From Imbricaverruca yamaguchii (Eukaryota; Arthropoda; Thecostraca; Neoverrucidae), in the NCBI GenBank assembly GCA_034440575.1, contig JAOTOL010001636.1, positions 1,543,501-1,607,500 on the forward strand: a DNA stretch of 64,000 nucleotides, in the 5' to 3' direction. Shown here piece after piece: positions 24,268-35,584 of this stretch. Position 1 is the first letter of the stretch, and each line of letters opens with the position of its first letter. The notes under the pieces are model-generated. The model did not search any database. It was not told the origin of the DNA and saw only the letters and a program-made list of their open reading frames with translations. The translations under genes and the position numbers were made by a program.

Positions 24268-24350
24268 CTATGGCCGCCGGCAGTACAGTGCCATCTGGCA
24301 TGGTCTCGGTTTCCTATGGCCGCCGGCAGTACAGTGTCATCCGGCATGCA
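24268..24350. repeat. Second cluster of the 51-bp repeat
   Basis: Two copies of the unit seen at 23408-23562, including TATGGCCGCCGGCAGTACAG. Confidence 0.8.
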
Positions 24351-24549
24351 GCACATGGCGTCAGTGACCAGCCGAGAACGTTCGACTGTCGCCGAAGCAC
24401 CGCCCTGAGCGATAGTCCTCCAGTTGAGTGGGGCGACCTTTGCCGGCCAAGCATGCGCAGCCACCGCTAAAAGCCGGCGAGCCACCGCTAAAAGCCGCGC
24501 CGCGTCCCAGCGCGGCTGCCCTGCTTCCGCCGGCTGCACTTGCGACCGA

Positions 24550-24800
24550 CCGATGGGGTAATGTGACCGCGCCGACCCCCAGGCTGCCTGAGAGACCACT
24601 CTGTCAGCCGGAGCCGAGACATTGAGCGAGACTCGGCTGCTGACCAGTCGGCTACACTGCTACGTGACCCCGGGCTGCCCGAGGGACCACCTGGTCAGCC
24701 GGAGCTGAGACATTGAGCTGGGCGCGACTGCTGACCAGCCGGCTACACGGCTGCATGATCCCCGGGATGTCTGAGGGACCACCTGGCCAGCTAGAGCTAA
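24550..24800. repeat. Degenerate repeat of about 105 bp, 2.5 copies
   Basis: Blocks with GAGGGACCACCTGGYCAGC, GAGACATTGAGC and GACCAGYCGGCTACAC recur in the same order, starting near 24580, 24675 and 24770. Confidence 0.65.
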
Positions 24801-24887
24801 CAGGGAGCGAGGTACAGCTCGCGACCGGGCCGCTAACGGCCGTCTCGGTAGTCGGCTGTTAGCCGACATCGCCGGCTCGTGTTGGGC

Positions 24888-25441
24888 AACAGAGTATCAT
24901 AACCTCCACAGCTCACAACCTCCGCAACACCGAAGCGGTCTTAACACCCACAGGTCACAACCTCCACAACTACAAAGATGTCACCAAACTGTCATAGCCT
25001 CCTCAGGTCACCACCTCCACAACTCCGAAGCAGTCATAACTTTTACCGCTCACAGCCTCCACAGCTTCAAGAACTCCATAATTTCCCAGAAGCATCACTT
25101 CAGCTAGCTATCGCTAGGCAGCAGCACGGCCTAGGTATTATCACAACGAATATGGAATGAATATCATAATATTCAATGTCGAAGTATAGCAACCTAACCT
25201 AATCTAACGTAACCTAGCAACACCTAGACCGTGCCGCTACCTAGCGATAGCTAGCTGAAGTGAAGCTTCTAGGAAATTATGATATTCTTGAATCTGTGGA
25301 GGTTGTGAGCTGTGGAGGGTATGATGACATCAGGGTTGTGTAGGTTGTGCATTGTGGAGGTTACGACCGCTTCGGGTGTGTTGAATTTGTGGAGGTTATG
25401 AACTGTGGCGGTTACGACCTGTGGAGGTCATAATATACCTC
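24888..25441. mobile_element. Foldback-type element with long inverted arms
   Basis: Two imperfect inverted arms of roughly 240 bp enclose a loop of about 85 bp (about 25135-25215). The inner ends match best: CACTTCAGCTAGCTATCGCT near 25095-25114 has its reverse complement near 25240-25260. The outer parts share CATAACCTCCACA-type and CCGAAGCGGTC motifs. The arms are built of CCTCCACA-rich subrepeats, as in Drosophila FB-type elements. The direct repeat CGTGTTGGGC flanks it at 24878-24887 and 25442-25451, a 10-bp target-site duplication. No transposase is present. Confidence 0.75.
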
Positions 25442-25770
25442 CGTGTTGGGCGGCCGTTATGGGACCGCCTGTAGAATTGTAACTACACCGCCGCACCTGG
25501 TCGTGTCGTGCTGCGTGACTTCCCGATAAATACATCACAGCCATTGCGTGGCTGGGTGGCGTGCACTTCAATGGACGGCGCGATGCTGGACGAATGCTGT
25601 CATCGGACCGGCGACGGCCCGCCATTGGCTGATTGGCACCTGCGGTGGCTCCGACAACGGCCGCTGGCTGAATGGATCCGTTGGATTGTCGGACGCCTGC
25701 TCTCTGAGCCAATGTCGTGGGCCGACCCTCTGCGAGCTCTGTCCTGTCTGTTGTCACCAGGCGGCTACCT

Positions 25771-25925
25771 CTATGGCGGCTCAGTTGGTAAGGCATTCGA
25801 CTATTGACTGATAGTAATATTGTGGGTTCGAATCTCACAAATGGCGAGATCGCCGAGTTTATCCGCAACGCATCTGCCTGAGAGGTTGGCGATGGTGTAC
25901 GGTCTTGCGGCGTAAGCGAGATAAC
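25771..25925 (+). mobile_element. tRNA-like SINE head of another type
   Basis: GGCTCAGTTGGTAAGGC (D arm/A box) and GTGGGTTCGAATCTCAC (B box inside a pairable T arm, 25823-25839) are spaced as in a tRNA. No acceptor stem closes cleanly, so this is a tRNA-derived sequence rather than a tRNA gene. The body to about 25925 is unlike the 18245 SINE, and the shared LINE tail is not attached. From 25930 to 26300 nothing else is supported. Confidence 0.5.
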
Positions 25926-26308
25926 CAAAGGCTCTTCATCCCACTAGATCGTGGAATTTTTGTTCGATGAGTTATATTGATTCCCGCCTGACGGCCCCAC
26001 TCATCGTTCCTCACTCCATCCTATATATTGGCAGCGGCGACGGCTGCGCCCCGATCCTCCATAAAGCATCTCTGTTGCAGATATTACCTGCCCAATGGCA
26101 GATGGTGCGTCCGAAAGCTCCGATAATCCATCTGCCACGAGGACCGAGAGACCATCAAAGCCCGAAACTGTCCTGGGCGTCACAGCTGTGCTCCGCTGCA
26201 CTGTGTGACAGTGCCACTAGCGTCCTCTCCCCTCCGATCCACGGCCGGTTGTGGGGGGGGGGGCTCGTGATCCAGATGTGTGCCGCTCCTGTGATGTATC
26301 GGTCACCC

Positions 26309-26361
26309 TGGGCGCTGCATTACCTCAGCAGTCGATGCGCCCCTAAACCCCAATAATTAAC
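26309..26361 (+). mobile_element. Micro-retroposon (LINE tail only, 53 bp)
   Basis: It starts exactly at TGGGCGCTG, the base of the tail hairpin, and ends in CCCCAATAATTAAC. The arms GGGCGC and GCGCCC are both perfect. It is flanked by identical 12-bp repeats TATCGGTCACCC at 26297-26308 and 26362-26373. Confidence 0.85.
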
Positions 26362-26399
26362 TATCGGTCACCCGGCTGTGGCGTTCTGTCGCTTCTTTA

Positions 26400-27245
26400 T
26401 GTGCTGTCGGCGTCAGCCGGCCGCCTGTCGGCGTCAGCGGGCCGTCTGTTGGCGTCAGCCGGCCGTATTTTGACGTCAGCTGGCCGTCTGTTGACGTCAG
26501 CGGGCCGTCTGTTGACGTCAGCCGGCCGTCTGTTGACGTCAGCCGGCCGTCTGTTGACGTCAGCGGCCGTATTTTGACGTCAGCGGATCGTCTGTGGACG
26601 TCTGTTGACGTCAGCGGGCCGTCTGTTGACGTCAGCCGGCCGTCTGTTGACGTCAGCCGGCCGTATTTTGACGTCAGTGGGCCGTCTGTTGACGTCAGCG
26701 GCCGTATTTTGACGTCAGCGGGTCGTCTGTGGACGTCAGCCGGCCGTCTGTTGACGTCACCCGGCCGTCTGTTGACGTCAGCCGGCCGTATTTTGACGTC
26801 AGCCGGCCGTCTGTTGACGTCAGCCGGCCGTCTGTTGACGTCAGCCGGCCGTCTGTTGACGTCAGCCGGCCGTCTGTTGACGTCAGCCGGCCGTCTGTTG
26901 ACGTCAGCCGGCCGTCTGTTGACGTCAGCCGGCCGTCTGTTGACGTCAGCCGGCCGTCTGTTGACGTCAGCCGGCCGTCTGTTGACGTCAGCCGGCCGTC
27001 TGTTGACGTCAGCGGGCCGTCTGTTGACGTCAGCGGCCGTCTGTTGACCGCCGCCCGTTTTGCTCAGCCGGCCGTCTGTTGACGTCAGCCGGCCGTCTGT
27101 TGACGTCAGCGGCCGTCTGTTGCGTCAGCCGGCCGTCTGTTGACGTCAGCCGGCCGTCTGTTGACGTCAGCCGGCCGTCTGTTGACGTCAGCCGGCCGTC
27201 TGTTGACGTCAGCCGGCCGTCTGTTGACGTCAGCCGGCCGTCTGA
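26400..27245. repeat. 21-bp minisatellite carrying CREB/ATF octamers
   Basis: About 40 units of CCGGCCGTCTGTTGACGTCA plus G. Most contain TGACGTCA, the palindromic cAMP-response element; some variants have GGACGTCA or TTTTGACGTCA. The array is most regular at 26810-27000 and 27140-27240. It begins about 35 bp after the micro-retroposon's right target duplication. The unit is two helical turns long and a multiple of three, so false repeat frames are open on both strands. From 27250 to 27785 I see nothing else. Confidence 0.95.
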
Positions 27246-27787
27246 AGCGCGCCTCGTCAGTTGCCGATGATCTGTGTGCCGCTGCGGTGTCGAGCCGGCG
27301 TGGCACTGTTCAGCTCAGAAGGCTGTACAGTGTTGCAGAGACCGACAGTCGCTGCACGTGGCTCCGGCTGAGCCTGCCGGCGACTAGGGCGGCCGGCCGG
27401 CCGCGTCGGCCCTGTGTTTGTTTACTGACGGCCCGCGATGGCCCCGGTCTTTGTCTACGAGTACTGGATCATCACCGCGCAATCAATACGGCCTGTCCGG
27501 TGGCCCGACCGGCGAATGGGATGTCTGCGTCGTGTTTTGGTTGCGAGTTAGTTCGTCGCTGGGAGCTCCATAGCCGCGGGATGTCGAGGTTCAGTGGTGT
27601 ATTCAGAGGTGGAACAATGTGACAAGATTCCCCGAAAGGGAAGGGTGTCTAGCAAAACTGCTCCTGGCTTGCCCCCGAAAGGCAGCGACATTTAGCATAG
27701 CTGCTTCTGTGTTATCTCCCTCAATTTATGATGAATTTTAGAGTTTATATTTAACGTGAAGTAACCATACCATTTTCGACTAGTTCA

Positions 27788-28030
27788 CGTCCGATGTGCT
27801 CTCTAAGCACCTGGCAACCGAACCCTGTAGAAGCTGACCTGACGATGATGGCCGGCAGCTCTCCGAATATCTGGCAACCGTATCCTTTAGGAGCTGACCT
27901 GACGACGGTGGCTGGCTGCTCTCTTCGTATTTGGCAGCCTTATCCTGTAAAAGCTGAGCTGACGACGATGTCTGACATCTCTCTATGTATCTGGTAACCT
28001 TATCCTACAATAGCTGACCTGACGACGATG
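27788..28030. repeat. 60-bp repeat, four diverged copies
   Basis: GCTGACCTGACGA recurs every 60 bp (27833, 27893, 27953 with variation, 28013), together with ATCTGGCAACC and TATCCT. The copies differ at many positions, yet one + frame stays open through 27794-27997 with a WQPYP-x3-A-x-LTT-like repeat. I do not call it a gene. From 28040 to 29640 only an unassigned - frame (28772-29128) is present. Confidence 0.75.
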
Positions 28031-29655
28031 CCTGCAGTGGTGGGGCCTCCGGCCTGATGGCCTGTTAGTGAGTGGTTTCGATTCAATGTACCCTGAGAGC
28101 TATGGCGAAACCGTGCATGCCTTGGACGTGCAATGGTAGTTAATCCGTGAAGAGACGGCGAACTCAGAGGAGTTCTGTCAAATGGATCATGATTAGTGTG
28201 TCGGCATGTACTTGTTCAGCTCATTTGCATATTGTGGTTAGCTGATGTAGTATTAATTTCAGCTACAATGCGGAGCCTTGTGGCGGTAATGCAAGCTTTC
28301 CCACTTTACATTATTTGACGTATTTGCAGCATACTTACAGACATCAGGTATGCTTACATACATGCAATCATCGTTCTTTCGATTTGTACTGGCGGCGTGA
28401 TGTTCAACACCAACTGGTTGGCAATCCTCCACATGTGGAACAGGAAGCTCGGCCGCCGGGAACGGTTGCAGTGATGCATGGCTATGGGACATGGAGGACA
28501 GCTCCCCTCTCCCAACCTTCTGTGCGGTGGCTTCACGAGTTTATATTTGTAAGTAGGTCTTCCAATAAATGTTCGATGCAACGGAGATCTGACTGTTTAT
28601 AACTAAATCCACGAAATATATGGTAAGCTTGACAAGGTCATTCAAAGTCAAGTGATCTCTGCCCTCACCCCCCCCCCCCAATGTTGGACGTTTGTCGCCA
28701 CGAATACCCCTTTAGTATGATCGAAGCTCCCACCGACATCAATAACCTGAAGACGGCTTTTCGGAGCTACTTCAGACCATCATATTCTTTTGAAAACTTC
28801 GATAAGATGTCGTAATGATGACTCTATTGGCTGAGAGGCGGCCAATCTGTCGTTCAAAATCGCTGAAGGATTTTTTTACCTCCGTTAGTGTCTCTAAATA
28901 GTATATTGAAGAGTTCTCACCCCAAGGGCCCGGTAGGGCGGTTGGAGCGCGGGTACCATTTAGTTTTGCTAAGCCGGCTGGGATCCAGACACGATCATCT
29001 GGCGCTTTTAGAATATTCAGGGAACTCAGAAGAAAAAACTCAAGGGCTCCTGGCAGCAGTTCAAGATCCAAGAGCCAGTCAGGAAGCGTACACGGTGATC
29101 CATTTGTAATCATGCACGTCTGTTTCATTTTGTGCAGTGACCTGACCCGGCCCGATGGTCAAGCTTTTCAGGCCGTCATTGGTGACTCTTGTCACAGCGT
29201 TTCGCGTCCTAATTGCTGTAGTCACTGGTAAATGTGCTCGTTTATTGTATACTCTTGCCAAGTTTCCCAATATTTCTCATGAAGTGTTCGTTATCTATAT
29301 TTACAGAAAGAGGTCGAGGGCGGAATCCTCGTTCACATGCAACATTTTGCACCGTTTTGCGCTGTAATACAGCGTTTCAAGTTCTAATTTTCCCACCCAG
29401 AGACATATTTTCTCTGTTCAGTTTGAGTTGTGCGAACTTCCATCACATGTTTTCCCTAGGATACTCTCAGTGTTTGTTTGAAGACTGAGAACAGCTCACC
29501 ACGCGCGAGCAGCTTATAGTAAGTACGCTTGGCATCGCAGGAGGCAACACGCTTCATTCTCAGTCCGGGGTCTCAGGTTCATTCTCGGGGATGAGCGGTG
29601 CTCTTTATTGTTACATTTAGTAGCGCAGTTTACTCACTAAACTGTGTTGCAATTG

Positions 29656-29715
29656 GGTTTTATATGACCGATGCAGTCGATGCGCCCTCTAATCCCAAAT
29701 AGCTAATTAACTAAT
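29656..29715 (+). mobile_element. Micro-retroposon (LINE tail only, 60 bp)
   Basis: It contains TATATGACCGATGCAGTCG, TGCGCCCTC and CCCAAATAGCTAATTAAC. It is flanked by TGTGTTGCAATTG (29643-29655) and TGTATTACAATTG (29716-29728), a 13-bp duplication with two transitions, so it is older than the 26309 copy. From 29730 to 30270 nothing else is supported. Confidence 0.82.
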
Positions 29716-30274
29716 TGTATTACAATTGTACAATCGTATTATTACGGTGAATGGATCGCATCCGAAGCACGACTTCAGCCCTGTATACATGGTTGAAGGT
29801 TAAAGGCTGTACAACACTGAAGGCAATGTGGCTTTGGCGATATTTACGGGGGTTCGAGCACACTGCATTTTTGCACATATCCTCGCCTGTCCTGCGCCCC
29901 TTTAGAGGTCCTGCAATAGTGGGAATATGCTGGTATATTTTGTTTTAGAGCCTGCATGAACTGCACAAAAAGTAATTTTGGAGCCGACCTTCGTCACTTC
30001 ATTTTCTCCGACTCCGTGCAGGATGAAGCCGGCCTTGAATATGATCTGATATTGTGCGTCGCGCCTGGGCGCTCTGCGACTCAGCAGGTCCGTGGCTCCG
30101 CCGAGGGAGCCCGGTGCTCAGTGTCCGTGACACGGAGATGTCTCTGCATTGGAACATTATTCGAAAATATAGCTTATCATGTCCAATTTGATATTCCATT
30201 TTGTATTTTACCGTAGTTTATCGGGCCACCAAGCCAAGCCGAACGACTGGATACGCAGCTGGCATGGGTGGACC

Positions 30275-30715
30275 CAGCCTCCGCCGAGCTGGCTGGGCTG
30301 CAGCATCCAGCCTCCACCGGGCTGGCTGGGCTGCAGCATCCAGCCTCCACCGGGCTGGCTGGGCTGCAGCATCCAGCCTCCACCGGGCTGGCTGGGCTGC
30401 AGGACCCAGCCTCCACCGGGCTGGCTGGCGTGCAGGACCCAGCCTCCACCGGGCTGGCTGGCGTGCAGGACCCAGCCTCCACCGGGCTGGCTGGGCTGCA
30501 GGACCCAGCCTCCACCGGGCTGGCTGGCGTGCAGGACCCAGCCTCCACCGGGCTGGCTGGGCTGCAGGACCCAGCCCCGCGAGCTGGCTGGGGTGCAGGA
30601 CCCAGCCTCCACCGGGCTGGCTGGGCTGCAGGACCCAGCCTCCACCGGGCTGGCTGGCGTGCAGGACCCAGCCTCCACCGAGCTGGCTGGGCTGCAGGAC
30701 CCGGCCTGCAGCTGG
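30275..30715. repeat. 33-bp minisatellite, about 13 copies
   Basis: The unit contains CCTCCACCGGGCTGGCTGG and CTGCAG(C/G)A(T/C)CCAG at exact 33-bp spacing. Both strands stay open, giving false 11-residue repeats. From 30715 to 30890 there is GC-rich non-repeat sequence. Confidence 0.95.
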
Positions 30716-30894
30716 CTCGCGGCGTCCTGCACTTTGACGTGACTGAGAGTGTCGTGCGCGGGCGGGGTGGCCGCCGGTCGCGGCACGCCACCGTGGCCGG
30801 TCGTGATCGGCCGTGCTGGGCCGTGGCCGATATCGACTGGCGAGTGGGCGGCTCAGGTCATCATGGAGCCAACCGGCCCCGTCATGGTCGCCGC

Positions 30895-31345
30895 CGCCGA
30901 CCAATATCGGCCGGCGCCGCTCCCTAGCCGTCAACAATATTGGCCGGCGCCGCTCCCCAGCCGTCAACAATATTGGCCGGCGCTGCTCCCTGGCCGTCAA
31001 CAATATTGGCCGGCGCCGCTCTCTAGCCGTCAACAATATTGGCCGGCGCTGCTCCCTAGCCGTCAACAATATTGGCCGGCGCTGCTCCCTAGCCGTCAAC
31101 AATATTGGCCGGCGCCGCTCCCCAGCCGTCAACAATATCGGCCGGCGCTGCTCTCTAGCCGTCAACAATATCGGCCGGCGCCGCTCCCCGGCCGTCACCA
31201 ATATTGGCCGGCGCCATCTCCCTAGCCGTCAACAATATTGGCCGGCGCCGCTCCCTAGCCGTCAACAATATTGGCCGGCGCCGCTCCCCAGCCGTCAACA
31301 ATATCGACCGGCCCCGCTCCCCGACCGTCAACAATATCGGTCGGC
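30895..31345. repeat. 33-bp minisatellite, about 13 copies, unrelated to the previous one
   Basis: The unit contains AGCCGTCAACAATATTGGCC and GGCGCCGCTCCC. It lies only 180 bp from another 33-bp array of different sequence. Confidence 0.95.
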
Positions 31346-31349
31346 GTCA

Positions 31350-31615
31350 CCGACACCGGCACCAGCTCACACTTACACCGGCGCCAGACAACACTGACAT
31401 GGGCACCAGTCCATGCTGCCCCCGGCACCAGCCGATACCAGCACCATCCCACACCGGCACCAGCCCACACTTCTACCAGTCCACCCTGACACCGATGCTA
31501 GCTGAGCCTGACACCGACACCAGCTAATCCTGACATCGGCACTAGCCAGTACTGACATAAGTCCATACCGGCACCGGCAATAGCTGACACTAACACCATC
31601 TAATACTGGCTCCGG
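31350..31615. repeat. Degenerate short repeat (ACACCGGCACCAGC-like)
   Basis: Loosely related 12- to 18-bp phrases (CACCGGCACCAGC, GACACTGACACC) continue from the preceding array, with strong divergence. Confidence 0.6.
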
Positions 31616-31669
31616 TCGACGTTCAGCTGGGTCGAATATACGGACGGCACGGGAGCGGTGGGCGGGTGG

Positions 31670-32165
31670 CCGAGCTGTCGGGTCATCCAGCCAGCCACAG
31701 GTATTAATTAGTCGGCCTTCTGTCGCGGCCTGTCACCAGTACTGGGAGCGGTCGGCGGGTGACTGGGATGTCGGGTCATCCAGCCAGCCAGGGTGTAAGT
31801 CTGCCTTCTGTCGCGGCCTGTCACCAGTACTCGGGAGCGGTCGGCGGGTGACTGGGATGTCGGGTCATCCAGCCAGCCACAGGTGTAAGTCTGCCTTCGG
31901 TCGCGGCCTGTCACCAGTACAGGGAGCGGTCGGCGGGTGACTGGGATGTCGGGTCATCCAGCCAGCCACAGGTATTAATTAGTCGGCCTTCTGTCGCGGC
32001 CTGTCACCAGTACTGGGAGCGGTCGGCGGGTGACTGGGATGTCGGGTCATCCAGCCAGCCACAGGTGTAAGTCTGCCTTCGGTCGCGGCCTGTCACCAGT
32101 ACAGGGAGCGGTCGGCGGGTGACTGGGATGTCGGGTCATCCAGCCAGCCATAAGTATTAATTAGT
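31670..32165. repeat. Repeat of about 90 bp, six copies
   Basis: GGTCATCCAGCCAGCCA recurs at 31681, 31774, 31863, 31952, 32044 and 32134. Units with GTATTAATTAGTCGG alternate irregularly with units carrying GTGTAAGTCTGCC, suggesting block duplication of more than one unit. From 32200 to 33150 nothing else is supported. Confidence 0.92.
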
Positions 32166-33174
32166 TGGCATTCGGTCGCGCCCTGTCACCAGTACTCGCG
32201 ACTTGGCCATCAGCATATTCTACTGCGCCCGTATCCCAGTTGGGATTATTCAGTGCTCCTCGTTCAGGCTTGATTATCGTCCAGCGGGACATTATCGCCG
32301 GCACTCTTTACTGCGCTTTGTCAGTCGAGCTCGTCGGGACGTTCCAACTTTGACGCATTCACGTATATCTCTGTCGCTTCAAAGTGGGTTAGTCTAAGGG
32401 TGTTGTTTGCCATCCTTTCGTTGTCGCCCGATCAGTTGGCACCCAGTCCAATCGTCGTTACGCTCTGGGCGTGGATGGAAGAAAACCGATGCATATCTAA
32501 TTTGTCTGGGCGCCGGCAATAATTTGTGAGATGGCACATCTCAGAGGAAGTCAGGGTCCGTATGCTAACACTTGCATATGCCTGCATATGGTTGCTTGCA
32601 CCTGCATACATCAGCGTCAATATGCTACTAACACAAACTGCAGATCTAATCAGCCGTATAACAGGAATATATTTCCTTTCATCGTAACTTTGTTTGCCCA
32701 GGTATTATGGGCCAGAGGCTGGTGAATGTCAGCCGACCACGTGGATTTCCTCGCAATGCGTCCGTCCTAGCGTGACATTGCCAGTGCGCAGTGACTACTC
32801 GCTGCGTTTCCTTGATACAGACGGTGTTGGAGACTGGACGGTGCCAGCAGACACCACGCACCATTCACAAGCATTCGCAGCCAAGGCCAGCCTAACCAGG
32901 GGATGCGCAGCCAAGGCTTCCCCCTGGCATCCAAAATACACCAGATCAAATGATAAATATGGAGATTTTCGCCACGCAAAACCATTGATGGACCTACCCC
33001 CTCCCCCTTAGGAATATCATGGCTCCGCCACTGCTGCTAGCGTTATTTTCTTATTGGTTCTCAATCGATGGGTGGTTTGTGGTTCTGGCGGTCCTCGGGC
33101 CGGTCCTCGGGCCAGGGGCCGCCACTGCTGCTGGCGGTCCTCGGGCCGAGGGTGTCCTGTGGCGGCGCGGCGCC

Positions 33175-33755
33175 TCCCAAGACACTGATCGGCTGGCACG
33201 GACCGCCGCCGCCCCGGACACTGATCGGCTGACACGGACCGCCGCCGCCCCGGACACTGATCGGCTGACACGGACCGCCGCCGCCCCGGACACTGATCGG
33301 CTGACACGGACCGCCGCCGCCCGGACACTGATCGGCTGACACGGACCGCCGCCCCAAACACTGATCGGCTGACACGGACCGCCGCCCCGGACACTGATCG
33401 GCTGACACGGACCGCCGCCGCCCCGGACACTGATCGGCTGACACGGACCGCCGCCGCCCCGGACACTGATCGGCTGACACGGACCGCCGCCGCCCTGGAC
33501 ACTGATCGGCTGACACGGACCGCCGCCGCCCTGGACACTGATCGGCTGACACGGACCCGCCGCCCCGAACACTGATCGGCTGACACGGACCGCCGCCCTG
33601 GACACTGATCGGCTGACACGGACCGCCGCCGCCCTGGACACTGATCGGCTGACACGGACCGCCGCCCCGGACACTGATCGGCTGACACGGACCGCCGCCG
33701 CCCTGGACACTGATCGGCTGACACGGACCGCCGCCCCGGACACACGGACCGCCGC
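33175..33755. repeat. 33- to 36-bp minisatellite, about 17 copies
   Basis: CACTGATCGGCTGACACGGA followed by CCGCCGCC(GCC)CCGGA. Length varies with the CCG run, so the unit stays near a multiple of three and gives false open frames. From 33770 to 34740 no feature is supported. Confidence 0.95.
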
Positions 33756-34749
33756 CGCCGGCGCTGTGAGCCAGGGCGGCCCCATGTCGCATCGCTACAC
33801 AGAGAGTCAAGCAAACGGCCAGTTAATACAATGTGCCACAATGGAACCCTGATACAATGCGCTTTGTATTTGGATTCTAGCCTTGTCCCAGCGACATTCT
33901 ACCGTTCGATGTCTGGTGAACCTAACTGACATTTTTTGCGTTATTGCAGTTGCAAGTCTTACTTTTGAAAGATGCATATCATGAGCATGTTTGAGCTACC
34001 AACCACTACAACGTATAATCTGTTATTTTCAGCAATTAACATGCCACAAATCTTCGAACTACGTTAGGATTTATAATCAAATCGTTCAGTGTGTATGATA
34101 AACTTGCTGACCGGAATGTCGAAATGTGCCTCGGAAGATGCAATGATGATGCATACGGGCATCATCATTGCTTTTTCTACAGTGTGCAAGGATTTTTGTA
34201 TTGAAATAAAATAACAGGCCGGTTGAAAGGCTGGCATATATTTCAAGATCGGTTAAAAGGCACGCCGGTCCTGGTCAAGCTTTCGGTCCTTTCATTTTCC
34301 ACTTCTAATTGTAAGCTTGCAGGGGATCTTGACGGCATGTTGTATTATCAACATCAAAAGATAGGAGTTTGGCCCGGCATTTTCCTTTTGAGATCAGTTG
34401 CTTTTAGGCTATGTGTGTACTTTGGGCGTAGTGACACTTACGTAGCGGCGGGACCGTGAGATTCTCTCCAAGTTATATTTCACTTCTCAGCAGTTTCCGC
34501 CCGGCCAAAGTTAGCGAAGTTGGAGGTTCACATCAGAAGAACGTGCCGCGATTGCATCACTGCCAATTGCCGGAGCTGCGTGTGAGCCAACGGATCAGTC
34601 AGGGGTGCTGGCTGGGCGGACGAGCCAGCCGACTCTATATCGTAGTCGGTAAATTCGGCCGAAGACTGTAGAGGTTTTGTTCCCAGTGGGCTGTCGGCCG
34701 GCCGACCACTGGCGTCTCGACCAGCGGCACTGCCTCAGCTGAGCGTGCG

Positions 34750-34960
34750 CGGCGTTACAACAGCAGCATGGCATTGCTACAGCAGCGTGGCAACAGTTGT
34801 AACACGTACACGGCGCTGCAACAGCGGCATGGCATTGCTACAGCAGCGTGGCAACAGAGTTACAACACCGCCTGCACAACGTTACAACAGCTACATAACA
34901 ACGCTCCAACAGGACCCCTTCAGTGGTACAACAGCGCGTGCTCAGCGCTGTTGCAGCGCA
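34750..34960. repeat. Repeat of about 66 bp with ACAACAGC subunits
   Basis: ATGGCATTGCTACAGCAGCG with TGGCAACAG occurs twice (34768 and about 34829), followed by degenerate TACAACAGC units. From 34960 to 35580 nothing else is seen. Confidence 0.7.
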
Positions 34961-35584
34961 TAGCAGCGCCTGCATATTGGGAACTCCAAAAACAGAGCGT
35001 GCTGAAACCTTACAAGCATGCTTCTTCGTTCTTCCCTTGGTTGTAAAAAGGCCTATGTCTTCTCATGATTTTATGAACATCATAGCCAGTGACGTTATTG
35101 TACTATTTGGCCTCTCTTGTTTACGTTACTGGTTGTGATTGTTTACTTTTTATGATTGTTCTCGTTTTATTTTGATTTTATGCAGACTCTTGCTCATAAC
35201 CTTGGCGCTGTCCACATTCTATCTGAACAATGTATTATAGAGATGTAGGTGAATTCATATAATAATTGGTGACTGAATCTCTGCTAGATCCCAAACTGAG
35301 CATACTTCTGATGTCTTCAAATAGTTGGATTGCCACGAAATCTTAAACCAGGCCGTATATTCTTGCATACCTAGCAGATATAACTCCGGGTGTTATACTG
35401 CGATGAGACTCAGCATTTATGGCCGTAATGCTCAGACACTCAATGAGTTATTTTGGTGTATTTAGAGATGCCGAATGTGTTTTTAATCATATTTTTGCGA
35501 TGTAGGTGATGGCGCCATCCACGTATATGTGGCTTATAATTTTATTGTTCAAGCAAAATATAGTTACGTTAGTAATACGGTATA

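Noticed and set aside
25186..25212. Arthropod-type telomere repeat (CCTAA)n
   Set aside because: Only two perfect units, in the loop of the foldback element; too short to indicate telomeric sequence.
25771..25843. Functional tRNA gene
   Set aside because: A and B boxes are present but the acceptor stem does not close, so I treat it as a tRNA-derived SINE head.
26010..26208. LTR-like TATATATT followed by a short ATG frame (about 26096-26208) resembling a gag start
   Set aside because: The frame is under 40 codons, no primer-binding site or partner LTR was found, and the start similarity is generic.
28772..29128. 118-codon frame on the - strand with non-repetitive composition
   Set aside because: I recognise no domain and see no splice context or homologous motif. 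It could be a decayed transposon piece, so I do not call a gene.
30218..31201. 327-codon frame on the - strand
   Set aside because: Spans two unrelated 33-bp minisatellites and is open only because the units lack stops.
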